Shown here piece after piece: positions 26,806 through 34,720 of a stretch of 64,000 nt of DNA; the first letter of the stretch is position 1; each line of letters starts with the position of its first letter. The position numbers were made by a program, and so were the translations under genes. The notes under the pieces were generated by a model. That model made no database searches. It had not been told where the DNA came from and worked only from the letters and a program-made list of their open reading frames with translations. Source of the DNA: Rhizobiales bacterium SYSU XM002 (lineage in GTDB: Bacteria; Pseudomonadota; Alphaproteobacteria; Rhizobiales; Beijerinckiaceae); the NCBI GenBank assembly GCA_009846685.1, contig VWVY01000003.1, positions 62,001 to 126,000 of the forward strand, given 5' to 3'.

Positions 26806-26834
26806 TTGACAGCAGCGCACAAGAAGCCTTTAAG
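26806..26834 (+). promoter_or_regulatory. Sigma-70-type promoter for the tRNA gene
   Basis: TTGACA (26806-26811), a 17-bp spacer, then TTTAAG (26829-26834), about 38 bp upstream of the tRNA 5' end. Confidence 0.6.
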
Positions 26835-26871
26835 GCGACGTCCGCGCACCGCTCCGGTGACGCTTCGGAAT

Positions 26872-26948
26872 GGCAGTGTAGCTCAGCTGGTTAGAGCGTG
26901 GCACTCATAATGCCAAGGTCGGTGGTTCAAGTCCACTCACTGCTACCA
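26872..26948 (+). tRNA. tRNA with CAT anticodon (elongator Met, or Ile2)
   Basis: A 77-base cloverleaf. Acceptor GGCAGTG pairs with CACTGCT (first pair G-U). The D arm is GCTCAGCTGGTTAGAGC, the anticodon stem TGGCA/TGCCA with CAT at 26906-26908, and the T arm GGTGG-TTCAAGT-CCACT. CCA is encoded. It is not an initiator, which would show three consecutive G-C pairs at the base of the anticodon stem. A CAT anticodon can also be Ile2 after lysidine modification; I cannot separate the two. Confidence 0.93.
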
Positions 26949-26962
26949 TCCCGCACTCGCTC

Positions 26963-27625
26963 TCAGTTCACATAGCCCGCACAAGTCGCGCCGGGCGGCG
27001 GGTTGTATTCGACCTTCGCCGATTGGCGCGGCCGCATGTAGAGGCTGTCGCCAAGCGGCATGGTTCCGCCCGAGGTCTTGAACATCTCGTCGACGATCTG
27101 CGTCGCCGCCGAGGCCTTGTAGACCATCGTCACCTCGGACAGGATGATCGAGGTACGCGGCACTTTCAGGCCAGCCGGCAGATCGGTGTATTTGCCGCAG
27201 CGGGCGAGCGGCGAGAAACTGCCGCGCATCGCCGAGTTCGACGGTACAACCGACCAGTCAATGAAGGCGACGCCGTTACCGTCGATGTCGATGGCCGTCA
27301 CCCGCATGCCAAGCTGGTCCGAGGGATGCGGCCAGAGCACGGATTCCGTCGCACCGAAGATACTGTCCATATCGCTCTGGCTGACGGCGATCATCTGCGT
27401 GGTCATGTCGGCCAGCGTGCGCGCGAGCAGCGTCACCTTCTTGTCGGCCGTGAGTGCATCGGTTGCGATCACCATGCCGACCCAGACGGCCATCATGGCC
27501 GGGATCATCAGCGCGAATTCGACGGCTGCAACACCCGATTGCGAACGCCGGAACCGTCCCAGAATGCGACGGGCGCGCCGGTTGAGCAGGGCAGGAAGGC
27601 GCAGGAGAGACTTCGTTTTCATCAT
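26963..27625 (-). CDS. TadE/TadG-like pilus assembly protein
   Basis: A 220-residue pseudopilin-like protein for Tad (Flp) pili. The N-terminal membrane anchor has the TadE pattern (RRSQSGVAAVEFALMIPAMMAVW: Gly-Val-x-x-x-Glu-Phe). It is followed by a periplasmic domain with two widely spaced cysteines (LARCGKY and ATCAGY). Start at ATG 27625. It lies 13 bp after the other TadE-like gene and is very likely co-transcribed. Confidence 0.8.
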   Translation of the reverse strand: MMKTKSLLRLPALLNRRARRILGRFRRSQSGVAAVEFALMIPAMMAVWVGMVIATDALTADKKVTLLARTLADMTTQMIAVSQSDMDSIFGATESVLWPHPSDQLGMRVTAIDIDGNGVAFIDWSVVPSNSAMRGSFSPLARCGKYTDLPAGLKVPRTSIILSEVTMVYKASAATQIVDEMFKTSGGTMPLGDSLYMRPRQSAKVEYNPPPGATCAGYVN

Positions 27626-27638
27626 CGATCCAGCCTCC

Positions 27639-28217
27639 TCAGCAAGCGCCGTAAGGTTCGTTCTTGAAGGCGGCCGCGCCGGTGAGAACAACGTCGCCGC
27701 TCGAAAGCTGGGCGACATCGTTCCGGATCATCGCTGTGATCGACTTCGTCATGTAATAGCCGCGGATCACAACGATCTCGCAGGGCTTGCCGGGATTGAA
27801 CTGAAGATCGGATTCGTCGAACGTCTTGTCGGCCTTGAGCCGGTTCGGCATTGCCGCCGCGCCGAAGGTCTTGAATGCGCGTACATCCCATTTCAGCGCA
27901 TCGCAGGGAATGATCCAGCCAGCCTGATCGCAGAAGGCAGCCTTGAATTTGGCCAGCTGCGCCGTGGAATCGCCTGCCCCGACCACCTGGCCGGTCATGG
28001 TCACGCGCTTGGCTTCCTCGACCCCCGCCTCAAGGGCAGTCGTCTTGAGATAAAGCGTTCCCGTCTCCATGATCGCGAAGAGCGAACCGAAGAAAAGCGG
28101 CGCGATCATCGCAAATTCGACCGCTGTGGCACCGCCCCGGCTACGCCGGAAGGCCATTCCGGCCCGCGCCGTCCTACGCTTGAATCCCTGCCAGATACCC
28201 TGTCTTGCGACTGACAT
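27639..28217 (-). CDS. TadE-like pilus assembly protein
   Basis: 192 residues with the same architecture as its neighbour: basic N-terminus, then RSRGGATAVEFAMIAPLFFG leading into a membrane helix, then a periplasmic domain with cysteines (AFCDQ, IPCDAL, KPCEIV and a C-terminal Cys). Typical TadE minor pseudopilin. Start at ATG 28217. Confidence 0.82.
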   Translation of the reverse strand: MSVARQGIWQGFKRRTARAGMAFRRSRGGATAVEFAMIAPLFFGSLFAIMETGTLYLKTTALEAGVEEAKRVTMTGQVVGAGDSTAQLAKFKAAFCDQAGWIIPCDALKWDVRAFKTFGAAAMPNRLKADKTFDESDLQFNPGKPCEIVVIRGYYMTKSITAMIRNDVAQLSSGDVVLTGAAAFKNEPYGAC

Positions 28218-28429
28218 CTCGTGCTCCCGAAACCCGTCGGCAGGTCTAACCATGCCGATCCAACTGGAGACACTGATAACAGAGAGAAATTGCGGTTCCG
28301 TTTCAGATCAAACAGAAAACGCTGAGCGCTTTTTTAAGCATTCGTTCATCAGTTCGCCGTGCACGCACGCGAGCACGCGCTCAGTCTATCTATGTTCCCC
28401 CGAGCCGGCCGATCTTGCTTGCCGTGTCT

Positions 28430-28945
28430 TTATTTCTTCTGTGGCGCAGCTGCGGCGGCCGCCGCCGGCCCATTCTGTTTCGCCATGCCATCCCGCTGCG
28501 AGGACTGGTTGATCGAGAGCGAGAAATGCTTGTCCTCGTCTCCGAGCGACACAGTCGGCAGACAAGCGGGGGAGCAATCGTAGGTATTGCGTTCGAGCCC
28601 GCGCTGGACAAGCAATTTGCCTTCGGTCGGAACCGTCACCGTCAGGACCGATTCCGAGATGATGGCTCCGGACGGATCGAGCGCGATGAAATTCGTCCGG
28701 CCAGCCGAGCGTCCGGTGATGACCATCACGCCGTTCTTCTGCACGGTAACGTCGGCGATCGAGGGGTTACCGATCACGATCGTATCCGCGCCGGACGGGA
28801 GTTTCACGAGCTTGGCCTGATCGAGCACTACCGAAATCGCCTCGGAGCCAGCCTGCTGCGCCTGCGTGGGAACAGCAAGGCCAAGGACGGCCACCACTCC
28901 GACGCACCCTGCCTGTGCCAGCATCGCCATCCGTCTTGCCACCAT
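28430..28945 (-). CDS. Secreted pilus-formation N-terminal-domain protein (CpaC N-terminal-like)
   Basis: 171 residues. A signal peptide (LAQAGCVGVVAVLGLAVPTQAQ) precedes one domain with KLVKLPSGADTIVIGNPSIADV, then MVITGRSAGRTNFIALD. This is the pattern of the N-terminal domain of CpaC/RcpA secretins, but the secretin channel domain is absent. A Gln/Ala-rich C-terminus follows. It is probably a periplasmic accessory of the Tad pilus. It diverges from the pilin array. Start ATG 28945; GTG 28957 is an alternative. Confidence 0.75.
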   Translation of the reverse strand: MVARRMAMLAQAGCVGVVAVLGLAVPTQAQQAGSEAISVVLDQAKLVKLPSGADTIVIGNPSIADVTVQKNGVMVITGRSAGRTNFIALDPSGAIISESVLTVTVPTEGKLLVQRGLERNTYDCSPACLPTVSLGDEDKHFSLSINQSSQRDGMAKQNGPAAAAAAAPQKK

Positions 28946-29462
28946 CACACCACTCACACTTCTGACAAGCCGGCAAAGGCCTGCGCCTTGCCCGGTTCAG
29001 CTTCCAGTCTGGCAAAACAGGGTGAATTTTCGGTAAATCAGCAAAATTTCCAGAAAATCCGCGTGATTTCCCGATTGCCCTGCGTGACCCTAGCCCAGCA
29101 CTCCACGCCACCCGACACCCTTCGCTTCAAATTCCAAGAGTAAAATTTTGAAATTAAAGCACGTGTCTCTAGGATAAATCCAAGATAATTTCGAAAAATA
29201 TTCGAATTTCTAAAGAATGTTTCTGATATTTCTGTAATTATTCCATGCTGTCAGATTCAATTTTTGATAAAAATGTCTGTCATTAAATCACTTAAATCTG
29301 TTTTAACTAAAGAATTCAACAAGCAAATAGATAGCGAATATTTGGATCGGCATTAACCTGGCTTCAAGAAACGCCGAGTAGTTTTTGCCTCGGTTCAGAC
29401 GAGAGCCGGTCACGGCCAACCCGGGCTGAAACCTGGAGCAAACAAGAGTTAGGAGCACTCAC
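28946..29462. promoter_or_regulatory. Divergent AT-rich pilus control region
   Basis: A 517-bp spacer without a credible gene. From about 29140 to 29340 it is strikingly AT-rich compared with its surroundings. It contains a perfect CtrA box at 29292-29307, one extra TTAA at 29283 and one GANTC site at 29254. It must hold the promoter of the first pilin gene and that of the divergent secreted protein. Confidence 0.65.
29292..29307. promoter_or_regulatory. CtrA box upstream of the flp pilin array (perfect)
   Basis: TTAAATCTGTTTTAAC: TTAA-N7-TTAAC, with another TTAA five bases upstream, 156-171 bp before the first pilin ATG. pilA of Caulobacter is a CtrA-activated gene. Confidence 0.7.
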
Positions 29463-29636
29463 ATGTCGATTTTCAACCGTTTCGTGAAGGACGAGTCCGG
29501 CGCCACCGCGATTGAGTACAGCCTCATCGCCGCCCTCATGGCTGCCGCCATCATCACCGCCCTGTCGACCTTCAAGGGCGATCTCACGACCGCCTTCACC
29601 AACATCGGCACGACGCTGAAGAACAACACGAAGTAA
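29463..29636 (+). CDS. Flp/PilA-type IVb pilin, copy 1
   Basis: A 57-residue pilin. A 13-residue leader ends in Gly, giving the Flp processing motif Gly|ATAIEY (Glu +5, Tyr +6), followed by a long hydrophobic helix (SLIAALMAAAIITALSTF). The prepilin peptidase TadV/CpaA would cleave after Gly13 and the mature 44-residue pilin would assemble into Tad pili. GGAGCAC precedes ATG 29463. Residues 9-41 are identical to copy 2. Followed by a strong terminator. Confidence 0.93.
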   Translation: MSIFNRFVKDESGATAIEYSLIAALMAAAIITALSTFKGDLTTAFTNIGTTLKNNTK

Positions 29637-29659
29637 GCTTCGTACCGTTCTGGAATTCG

Positions 29660-29691
29660 AAGGGCGAGGTCCACGACCTCGCCCTTTTTCT
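29660..29691 (+). terminator. Terminator after pilin copy 1
   Basis: Perfect 12-bp stem AAGGGCGAGGTC / GACCTCGCCCTT (29660-29671 with 29675-29686), CAC loop, then TTTCTTTTTCC. Confidence 0.92.
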
Positions 29692-29850
29692 TTTTCCGCT
29701 TCGATAAAATTTTACGAAAAAGTATCCCTCTTTTCCACTTCCATCAGTCCTCGCTGACATTCGCGATGCGGATTAACTGGCGCGCAACAAAATTGCTGCA
29801 TCTTTCTTGCGTGCAAGACAGAGCACCGAAATTACCTTGGAGAAGCCAAA

Positions 29851-30024
29851 ATGATTGAGTTCAAAAAATTCCTGAAGGACGAGTCCGGCGCCACCGCGAT
29901 CGAGTACAGCCTCATCGCTGCTCTCATGGCTGCCGCCATCATCACCGCCCTGTCGACTTTCAAGGGCGACCTGAAAACCGCGTTCACCAACATCGGCACG
30001 ACGCTGAAGAACAACACCAAGTAA
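29851..30024 (+). CDS. Flp/PilA-type IVb pilin, copy 2
   Basis: A 57-residue pilin (MIEFKKFLKDESG|ATAIEY). It is identical to copy 1 from residue 9 to 41 and again after residue 42 (Lys instead of Thr); the differences lie in the leader. TTGGAGAAG precedes the ATG. It has its own 214-bp upstream spacer and its own terminator, so it may be transcribed separately. Confidence 0.93.
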   Translation: MIEFKKFLKDESGATAIEYSLIAALMAAAIITALSTFKGDLKTAFTNIGTTLKNNTK

Positions 30025-30050
30025 TTGCGCCTTCATCGACGGCCATCCGA

Positions 30051-30082
30051 GGGCGGGATCGCGGATCCCGCCCTTTTCTTTT
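30051..30082 (+). terminator. Terminator after pilin copy 2
   Basis: Perfect 10-bp stem GGGCGGGATC / GATCCCGCCC (30051-30060 with 30064-30073), GCG loop, then TTTTCTTTTA. Confidence 0.92.
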
Positions 30083-30155
30083 ATGCGAACCGTTTAAGAA
30101 AAATACAACTTATGGTTGTTATTCTCGTTGAATCAGATCAATCCGAGGTTTGCAC

Positions 30156-30329
30156 ATGCCCGCACTCAACACCTTTGTCCGCAACGAATCCGGCGCCACA
30201 GCCATCGAATACAGCCTCATCGCCGCGCTTATGGCAGCCGCGATCATTGCCGCTCTCTCGACCTTCAAGGGCGATCTGGCAAGCGCCTTCTCCAATATCG
30301 GCACGACGCTGAAGAACAATACACAATAG
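30156..30329 (+). CDS. Flp/PilA-type IVb pilin, copy 3
   Basis: A 57-residue pilin (MPALNTFVRNESG|ATAIEY). The most diverged of the three: Ala for Thr at 32, Ala-Ser for Thr-Thr near 42-43, Ser for Thr at 46, and a C-terminal Gln. A TCCGAGG stretch precedes ATG 30156. Same processing motif and hydrophobic helix. Confidence 0.92.
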   Translation: MPALNTFVRNESGATAIEYSLIAALMAAAIIAALSTFKGDLASAFSNIGTTLKNNTQ

Positions 30330-30371
30330 CCACTCCTTCAGACGCGGGACGAGCGCTCGCCGAATCGCATA

Positions 30372-30398
30372 GGGTGCCCGGCAGTCATCCGGGCGCCC
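30372..30398 (+). terminator. GC-rich hairpin after pilin copy 3
   Basis: GGGTGCCCGG pairs with CCGGGCGCCC (one G-U) around a 7-base loop. No T-run follows, and it ends five bases before the Nudix ATG at 30404. It could be a weak terminator, or it could hide the Nudix ribosome-binding region. Confidence 0.5.
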
Positions 30399-30403
30399 TC
30401 GTC

Positions 30404-30967
30404 ATGCACAACATTGGATTTCTCGCGCGCATTGCCGCTGTCGTCAGCGATTACCGCGCCAACGCCGCTGGCCCGCACGAGCATCTCTCGCTGTTGCGCT
30501 GGCAGATCGATCAGGGCCACGCGCTCGACAGCCGCGAGACCTACCCGGGGCATGTTACGACCTCGGCGCTGATTGTTTCTCCGGACATGCGCCGGACCCT
30601 GCTGATCGACCACAAGACATTGAAGCGCTGGCTCCAGCCCGGCGGGCACTACGAGCCGGCTGACCGGTTCTGGCAATCCGCCCTTCGCGAGGCAGTCGAG
30701 GAGACGGCGATCGAGGGCCTCAGGCTTCATCCCTTGCACGCGGAGAAGGACCGGCCGTTTTTGATCGACAGCCACGACGTGCCGGGCAAGGCCTCGCGCG
30801 GCGAGACGCCCCATGTCCACCACGATCTCCAGTATCTTTTCGTTGCTGATCCAGAACGACCCTTGATGGCCCAGCTTGACGAGGTTGCCGCAGCGCGTTG
30901 GCATCCGATCGACGCACTGGCCGATGTCGCACCGCGCGCCCTTCCGCGCCTTCCACCCCCGCTTTGA
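30404..30967 (+). CDS. Nudix hydrolase
   Basis: 187 residues. The Nudix helix is visible as GGHYEPADRFWQSALREAVEET: RE and EE are intact, but the first acidic position of G-x5-E is Asp. TSALIVSPDMRRTLLIDHKTLKRWLQPGGH is the strand before it. A His-rich stretch (HVHHDLQYLF) follows. Nudix enzymes hydrolyse nucleoside diphosphates linked to another moiety; the substrate is unknown. No clear ribosome-binding site; the hairpin just upstream takes its place. Confidence 0.82.
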   Translation: MHNIGFLARIAAVVSDYRANAAGPHEHLSLLRWQIDQGHALDSRETYPGHVTTSALIVSPDMRRTLLIDHKTLKRWLQPGGHYEPADRFWQSALREAVEETAIEGLRLHPLHAEKDRPFLIDSHDVPGKASRGETPHVHHDLQYLFVADPERPLMAQLDEVAAARWHPIDALADVAPRALPRLPPPL

Positions 30968-31034
30968 TTCCATCTTGTGCGCCGCCGCAGGGCGCGTATC
31001 CTTCCGGAAAAAGAGATGATCGGGAGGAACGAGA

Positions 31035-31814
31035 ATGGCAGAGACGACCGCCGACGACATCAACAAGCCGTTACCCGCGATCCGCCGTCCGGAACCGGAC
31101 GATCTGCGCTACGCGCTTGCAAAGGGCTGGGAGGATTTCAAAGCCGAGCCGCTGTTTGGACTGACGATCGGCGGGATTTACACCTTCGGCGGACTATTGA
31201 TCCTCTTCGTGGCGAGCTACCTCGGCTATGCCTTCCTTGGGTTCCCGATCATGGCGGGCTTCGCGCTCGTCGGCCCCTTCGCCGCCATCGCGCTTTACGA
31301 GGTGAGCCGGATTCGCGAGCGGGGCGAGAAAGTGACCTGGGAGGCGATGGCAAAGGGACTTACCGGCAATGTGATGCGCGAATGCTCCTATCTCGGCATC
31401 CTGCTGATCTTTCTGATGGCGATCTGGCTCAAATCCGGCGCGGTCGTCTATGCGATGTTCTTCGGCTTGCGGCTTCTCACGCTGCCGGCGTTCTCGGAGG
31501 CGCTGTTCACCACACCGGCCGGATTCGGCTTCCTGCTCCTGGGGCACATCATCGGAGCCGGATTTGCCATCTTCGTGTTCTCGCTCAGCGTTGTCTCCTT
31601 CCCGATGATGGTGGATCGCGGCACCGATTTCATCACCGCCCTCATCACCTCGATCCAGACGGTCAAAGCCAACCCAGTCTTGATGATCGCCTGGGGTGCC
31701 TTTCTTGGCCTCGCGTTGCTCGTCGGATTTGCGACGATCTTCGTCGGGCTGATGGTGGTTCTGCCGGTGCTGGGGCATGCCTCCTGGCACCTCTACCGGC
31801 GGATCGTTGTCTGA
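31035..31814 (+). CDS. DUF2189 membrane protein
   Basis: 259 residues with about six membrane helices. LRYALAKGWEDFKAEPLFGL near the N-terminus is the DUF2189 opening. Later, FSLSVVSFPMMVDRGTDFITALITS and the helix ending in VVLPVLGHASWHLYRRIV match the family's C-terminal part. The family is common in alphaproteobacteria, sometimes called cytochrome c oxidase subunit I-like, but no haem or copper ligands can be argued here. GGAGGAACGAG precedes the ATG. Function unknown. Confidence 0.8.
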   Translation: MAETTADDINKPLPAIRRPEPDDLRYALAKGWEDFKAEPLFGLTIGGIYTFGGLLILFVASYLGYAFLGFPIMAGFALVGPFAAIALYEVSRIRERGEKVTWEAMAKGLTGNVMRECSYLGILLIFLMAIWLKSGAVVYAMFFGLRLLTLPAFSEALFTTPAGFGFLLLGHIIGAGFAIFVFSLSVVSFPMMVDRGTDFITALITSIQTVKANPVLMIAWGAFLGLALLVGFATIFVGLMVVLPVLGHASWHLYRRIVV

Positions 31815-31951
31815 ACACAGGTGCGCCGTCGCACAGCGGATACACCGCGATCTGTTTTTTGTGAGCGGCCACTGATTTTTGTCAAAATCAATCGCTATGT
31901 ATTGTCCGCTGCCGTGCAGTTCCCTTTCACGGCGCATCTACGGAGGACTTG

Positions 31952-32701
31952 ATGAACCCCCAGGAGCGTGCCGTCATCGACGGTATTTTCGAGCGTCTCA
32001 AGAACGTCGCCAACCAGCCCCGGGATCCCGAGGTCGAGCGCTACATCGCGGACCTCATCCGCCAGCAGCCCTACGCGCCGTACGCGATGGCACAGTCGAT
32101 CTATGTGCAGGAGCAGGCCCTGCTCAACCAGCAGCGCGAGATCGAACAGTTGCAGGCGGAGAACGAACAGTTGAAGCGGCAGACCCCGGCGCCCGCGCCG
32201 CAGCAGGGCGGCGGCTTCCTATCCGGCCTCTTCGGGGGCGGCCAGCAGGCTCCGGCACGTCCCGAACCGCCGGCTTATGGCCAGCGCGGCCAGCAACCGC
32301 CGCCGGCGGGTCCGTGGGGTGGTCAGGCCGCAGCCGCACCGCCGCAGGCTGCCGGTGCCGGCCCTTGGGGCGGCCAGCAACCCGCTGAGCCGCCGAAGCA
32401 GGGCATGGGCTTCCTCGGCACCGCGGCTGCCGCCGCTGCCGGTGTTGCCGGTGGCATGATGCTCGGTTCCGTGCTTTCCAGCGCTTTCGGCGGTGGTGGC
32501 GCGAGAGCCAATACCAATCATGGTGGCGACATGCTGGGTGGGCAGAATTTCGGCGGTCAGAACTTCCTCGGTCAGAATCCGCCTTCCGGCTCCGGTTATG
32601 CCAACGATCCGCAGATCGCGCCCGAGGACTACGAAGATGAAGCGGACGATGCCGGCGACGACGGATACGACGGGTACGACGACGATAGCTACGAAGCCTG
32701 A
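31952..32701 (+). CDS. DUF2076 protein
   Basis: 249 residues. The N-terminal helix-rich block (MNPQERAVIDGIFERLKN, then AQSIYVQEQALLNQQREIEQLQAE) is a DUF2076 hallmark. It is followed by Pro/Gln/Gly-rich sequence, a Gly/Ala hydrophobic stretch (FLGTAAAAAAGVAGGMMLGSVL) and a very acidic Asp/Tyr/Glu tail. ATG 31952 has GGAGGA at ideal spacing; the TTG one codon upstream is not needed. Function unknown. Confidence 0.82.
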   Translation: MNPQERAVIDGIFERLKNVANQPRDPEVERYIADLIRQQPYAPYAMAQSIYVQEQALLNQQREIEQLQAENEQLKRQTPAPAPQQGGGFLSGLFGGGQQAPARPEPPAYGQRGQQPPPAGPWGGQAAAAPPQAAGAGPWGGQQPAEPPKQGMGFLGTAAAAAAGVAGGMMLGSVLSSAFGGGGARANTNHGGDMLGGQNFGGQNFLGQNPPSGSGYANDPQIAPEDYEDEADDAGDDGYDGYDDDSYEA

Positions 32702-32738
32702 TTGTTGCTGATCCTGCGACAGCGCCACCATAAAAACG

Positions 32739-32764
32739 AAAGGCCCCGTCCCCGGGGCCTTTTT
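32739..32764. terminator. Bidirectional terminator between DUF2076 gene and L,D-transpeptidase
   Basis: Stem AAAGGCCCCG / CGGGGCCTTT (32739-32748 with 32753-32762), TCCC loop. T-rich on both exits (TTC on plus; CGTTTTTA on minus). Confidence 0.88.
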
Positions 32765-32789
32765 CATGCGCACGACCGAAACTGTCCGA

Positions 32790-33611
32790 TCAGATCACGA
32801 CAACCTTGGTCCCGACTCTGACACGGCCGTAAAGGTCGATGACGTCCTCGTTGCGCATCCGGATGCAGCCGGACGAAACAGCCCGACCGATCGTCGCCGG
32901 CTCGTTCGTGCCGTGGATGCGGTAGAGCGAGGAGCCGAGATAGAGCGCCCGCGCGCCGAGCGGGTTTTCCGGTCCACCGCTCATATGGCGCGGCAGGTCA
33001 GGCCGCCGCTTCAACATTTCCGCCGGCGGGCGCCAGTCCGGCCATTCCGCCTTGCGCGTGATCGCCTTTACCCCGGCCCAGGAGAAGCCCGGACGACCGA
33101 CACCAATGCCGTAGCGCAGCGCGCGACCGTTCCCCTGCACCAGATAGAGGAAGCGGTTCGGCGTATCGATGACGATAGTGCCGGGCGCATGGCCACCGGG
33201 ATAGGCAACGTCCTGTTTCTCGTATTTCGGATCGAAACCCGGCTCGACCGGCGCAGCCGCTCGATCCTGATGCAGCGGGCGACGCGGCGCCGGCGGCTGG
33301 GCGTAGGGATCATCCTCGAGATAGGGCGTTGCGACGGCATGACGCGGCACCGATCGATAAGCGGGAGCGGCCAAAGGCGCGGAATAGGTGGGTGGCGGCG
33401 GGCGGTTGTACATCGGCGCGCCCTGGCGCTGGCCCGGCGTCGAACCTGTCATCAGAAGCTCGATGAAACCGCCCCCAAGGTTGCCCTGTCCGTTCCTATA
33501 GGGATCCGACAATGCAATGGATGGCAGGGCCACGAGCCCCGCGAAGGTCAGGGAAATCGTCCGCCCGGCCAGCACGGCACGGCTCGGAACATCACGCCGG
33601 AATTCAGTCAT
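32790..33611 (-). CDS. L,D-transpeptidase (YkuD family)
   Basis: A 273-residue periplasmic enzyme that cross-links peptidoglycan 3-3 or attaches proteins to it. An N-terminal signal sequence (ISLTFAGLVALPSIALS) precedes a Pro-rich linker, then the YkuD domain starting at GTIVIDTPNRFLYLVQGNGRALRYGIGVG. The catalytic motif is intact: YRIHGTNEPATIGRAVSSGCIRM. Diverges from cheZ. Confidence 0.93.
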   Translation of the reverse strand: MTEFRRDVPSRAVLAGRTISLTFAGLVALPSIALSDPYRNGQGNLGGGFIELLMTGSTPGQRQGAPMYNRPPPPTYSAPLAAPAYRSVPRHAVATPYLEDDPYAQPPAPRRPLHQDRAAAPVEPGFDPKYEKQDVAYPGGHAPGTIVIDTPNRFLYLVQGNGRALRYGIGVGRPGFSWAGVKAITRKAEWPDWRPPAEMLKRRPDLPRHMSGGPENPLGARALYLGSSLYRIHGTNEPATIGRAVSSGCIRMRNEDVIDLYGRVRVGTKVVVI

Positions 33612-33932
33612 GGCAAAGTCCTCGCACGGTAATCCCGCAGGTCCGCTGCACCGGAAGCCGGGCCCATGCCAGCGGACGACTGCTGATCCATACCCGGATC
33701 ATCGACCGCCGATCATTCGATTTGGATAAAATTCATGATTAACATAAGGTTTCGTTTGCCATAAGGCACGCCTATTCCTGTTAAGGTAAACGAATTATGA
33801 TCAAAATATCTCGGAATCTACACTCTGTTAATAGTTAATATAAGCAATATGGCCCCTGATTTGAAAATGAACCGATGTTTAACTGTTGCGACTGAAGGTT
33901 GTTCTTCGCAGGCAACCGATACGAGACCAAGC
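33612..33932. promoter_or_regulatory. Divergent spacer between L,D-transpeptidase and cheZ
   Basis: 321 bp, AT-rich from about 33720, with several isolated TTAA half-sites (33739, 33781, 33828, 33835, 33879). None is paired at seven bases, so I do not call a CtrA box. No credible small gene seen; an in-frame ATG at 33849 would extend CheZ by 28 residues without a clear ribosome-binding site. Confidence 0.5.
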
Positions 33933-34712
33933 ATGAGCGAAACTGCCCGTCGTTTCCGCATCGAAGGCGGATCTCCCCGCACCCGCGAGAAGGCACCGAT
34001 GGCTGCTTTCGCGCTGCCCGGTGTTGATGATCTCGTCATGCCTGCCGCCCCGGAACCGGAAGACACGTCCGGTCCGATTCTCGAAGAGTTGCGCGCTCTC
34101 CGTGCGCTTGTCGCGCCCTTGCGCGGGATCATCGAGAATCTGAGCGAGAACTATCGCAGTGAACTCAAGAGCGTCACGAGCCTGCGGAGCGATATCACCG
34201 AGATCGACGAAGCCATTCGCGGCACCAAGAAGGAGCTGGCGGCGATCAAGGTCGGCAACAATATCGGCGGGGTCGATATCGCCGCGCTCGAACTGACGAC
34301 CGTCGTCAGCCAGACGGAGCAGGCCACCAACGACATCCTCGCCGCAGCCGAAGCGATCGAAACAATCGCGGGCTCGATCCAGAGCGAAACGACGCTCGAC
34401 AATGCCAAGGCTCATGCCGCCGACATCGCCGAGAAGGTCACCACCATTTATATGGCCTCGAACTTCCAGGATCTGAGTGGCCAGCGCATCACCCGCGTTG
34501 TCGATACGCTGAACTTCATCGAAAGCCGCATCCACCGGATGATCGAGGCTTGGGGCGGCCTTCAGGCGCTGCATGACCTCATCGAGGCCGAGTTGCAGGT
34601 CAAAGAGGAGGAGCGTGCGACCGAAGGGGCCGCTGCACTCGCCAACGGTCCGGTGCTGGTCAATTCGGATGACCACGTCGACCAGTCGGAGATCGACGCG
34701 CTTTTCAATTGA
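33933..34712 (+). CDS. cheZ: CheY phosphatase CheZ (alphaproteobacterial type)
   Basis: 259 residues. A long four-helix-bundle region ends in MASNFQDLSGQRITRVVDTLNFIE. Asp180 and Gln184 correspond to the catalytic Asp and Gln of enterobacterial CheZ (FQDLTGQ). The extreme C-terminus QSEIDALFN is a CheY-binding-type peptide, here strongly reminiscent of the FliM N-terminal motif. It should dephosphorylate CheY, encoded 28 kb away. Start set at ATG 33933 (MSETARRF). Confidence 0.88.
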   Translation: MSETARRFRIEGGSPRTREKAPMAAFALPGVDDLVMPAAPEPEDTSGPILEELRALRALVAPLRGIIENLSENYRSELKSVTSLRSDITEIDEAIRGTKKELAAIKVGNNIGGVDIAALELTTVVSQTEQATNDILAAAEAIETIAGSIQSETTLDNAKAHAADIAEKVTTIYMASNFQDLSGQRITRVVDTLNFIESRIHRMIEAWGGLQALHDLIEAELQVKEEERATEGAAALANGPVLVNSDDHVDQSEIDALFN

Positions 34713-34720
34713 ACCTTCTT

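Noticed and set aside
33739..33882. Several TTAA half-sites upstream of cheZ as a CtrA box
   Set aside because: No pair is spaced by seven bases, and half-sites are expected in AT-rich spacers.
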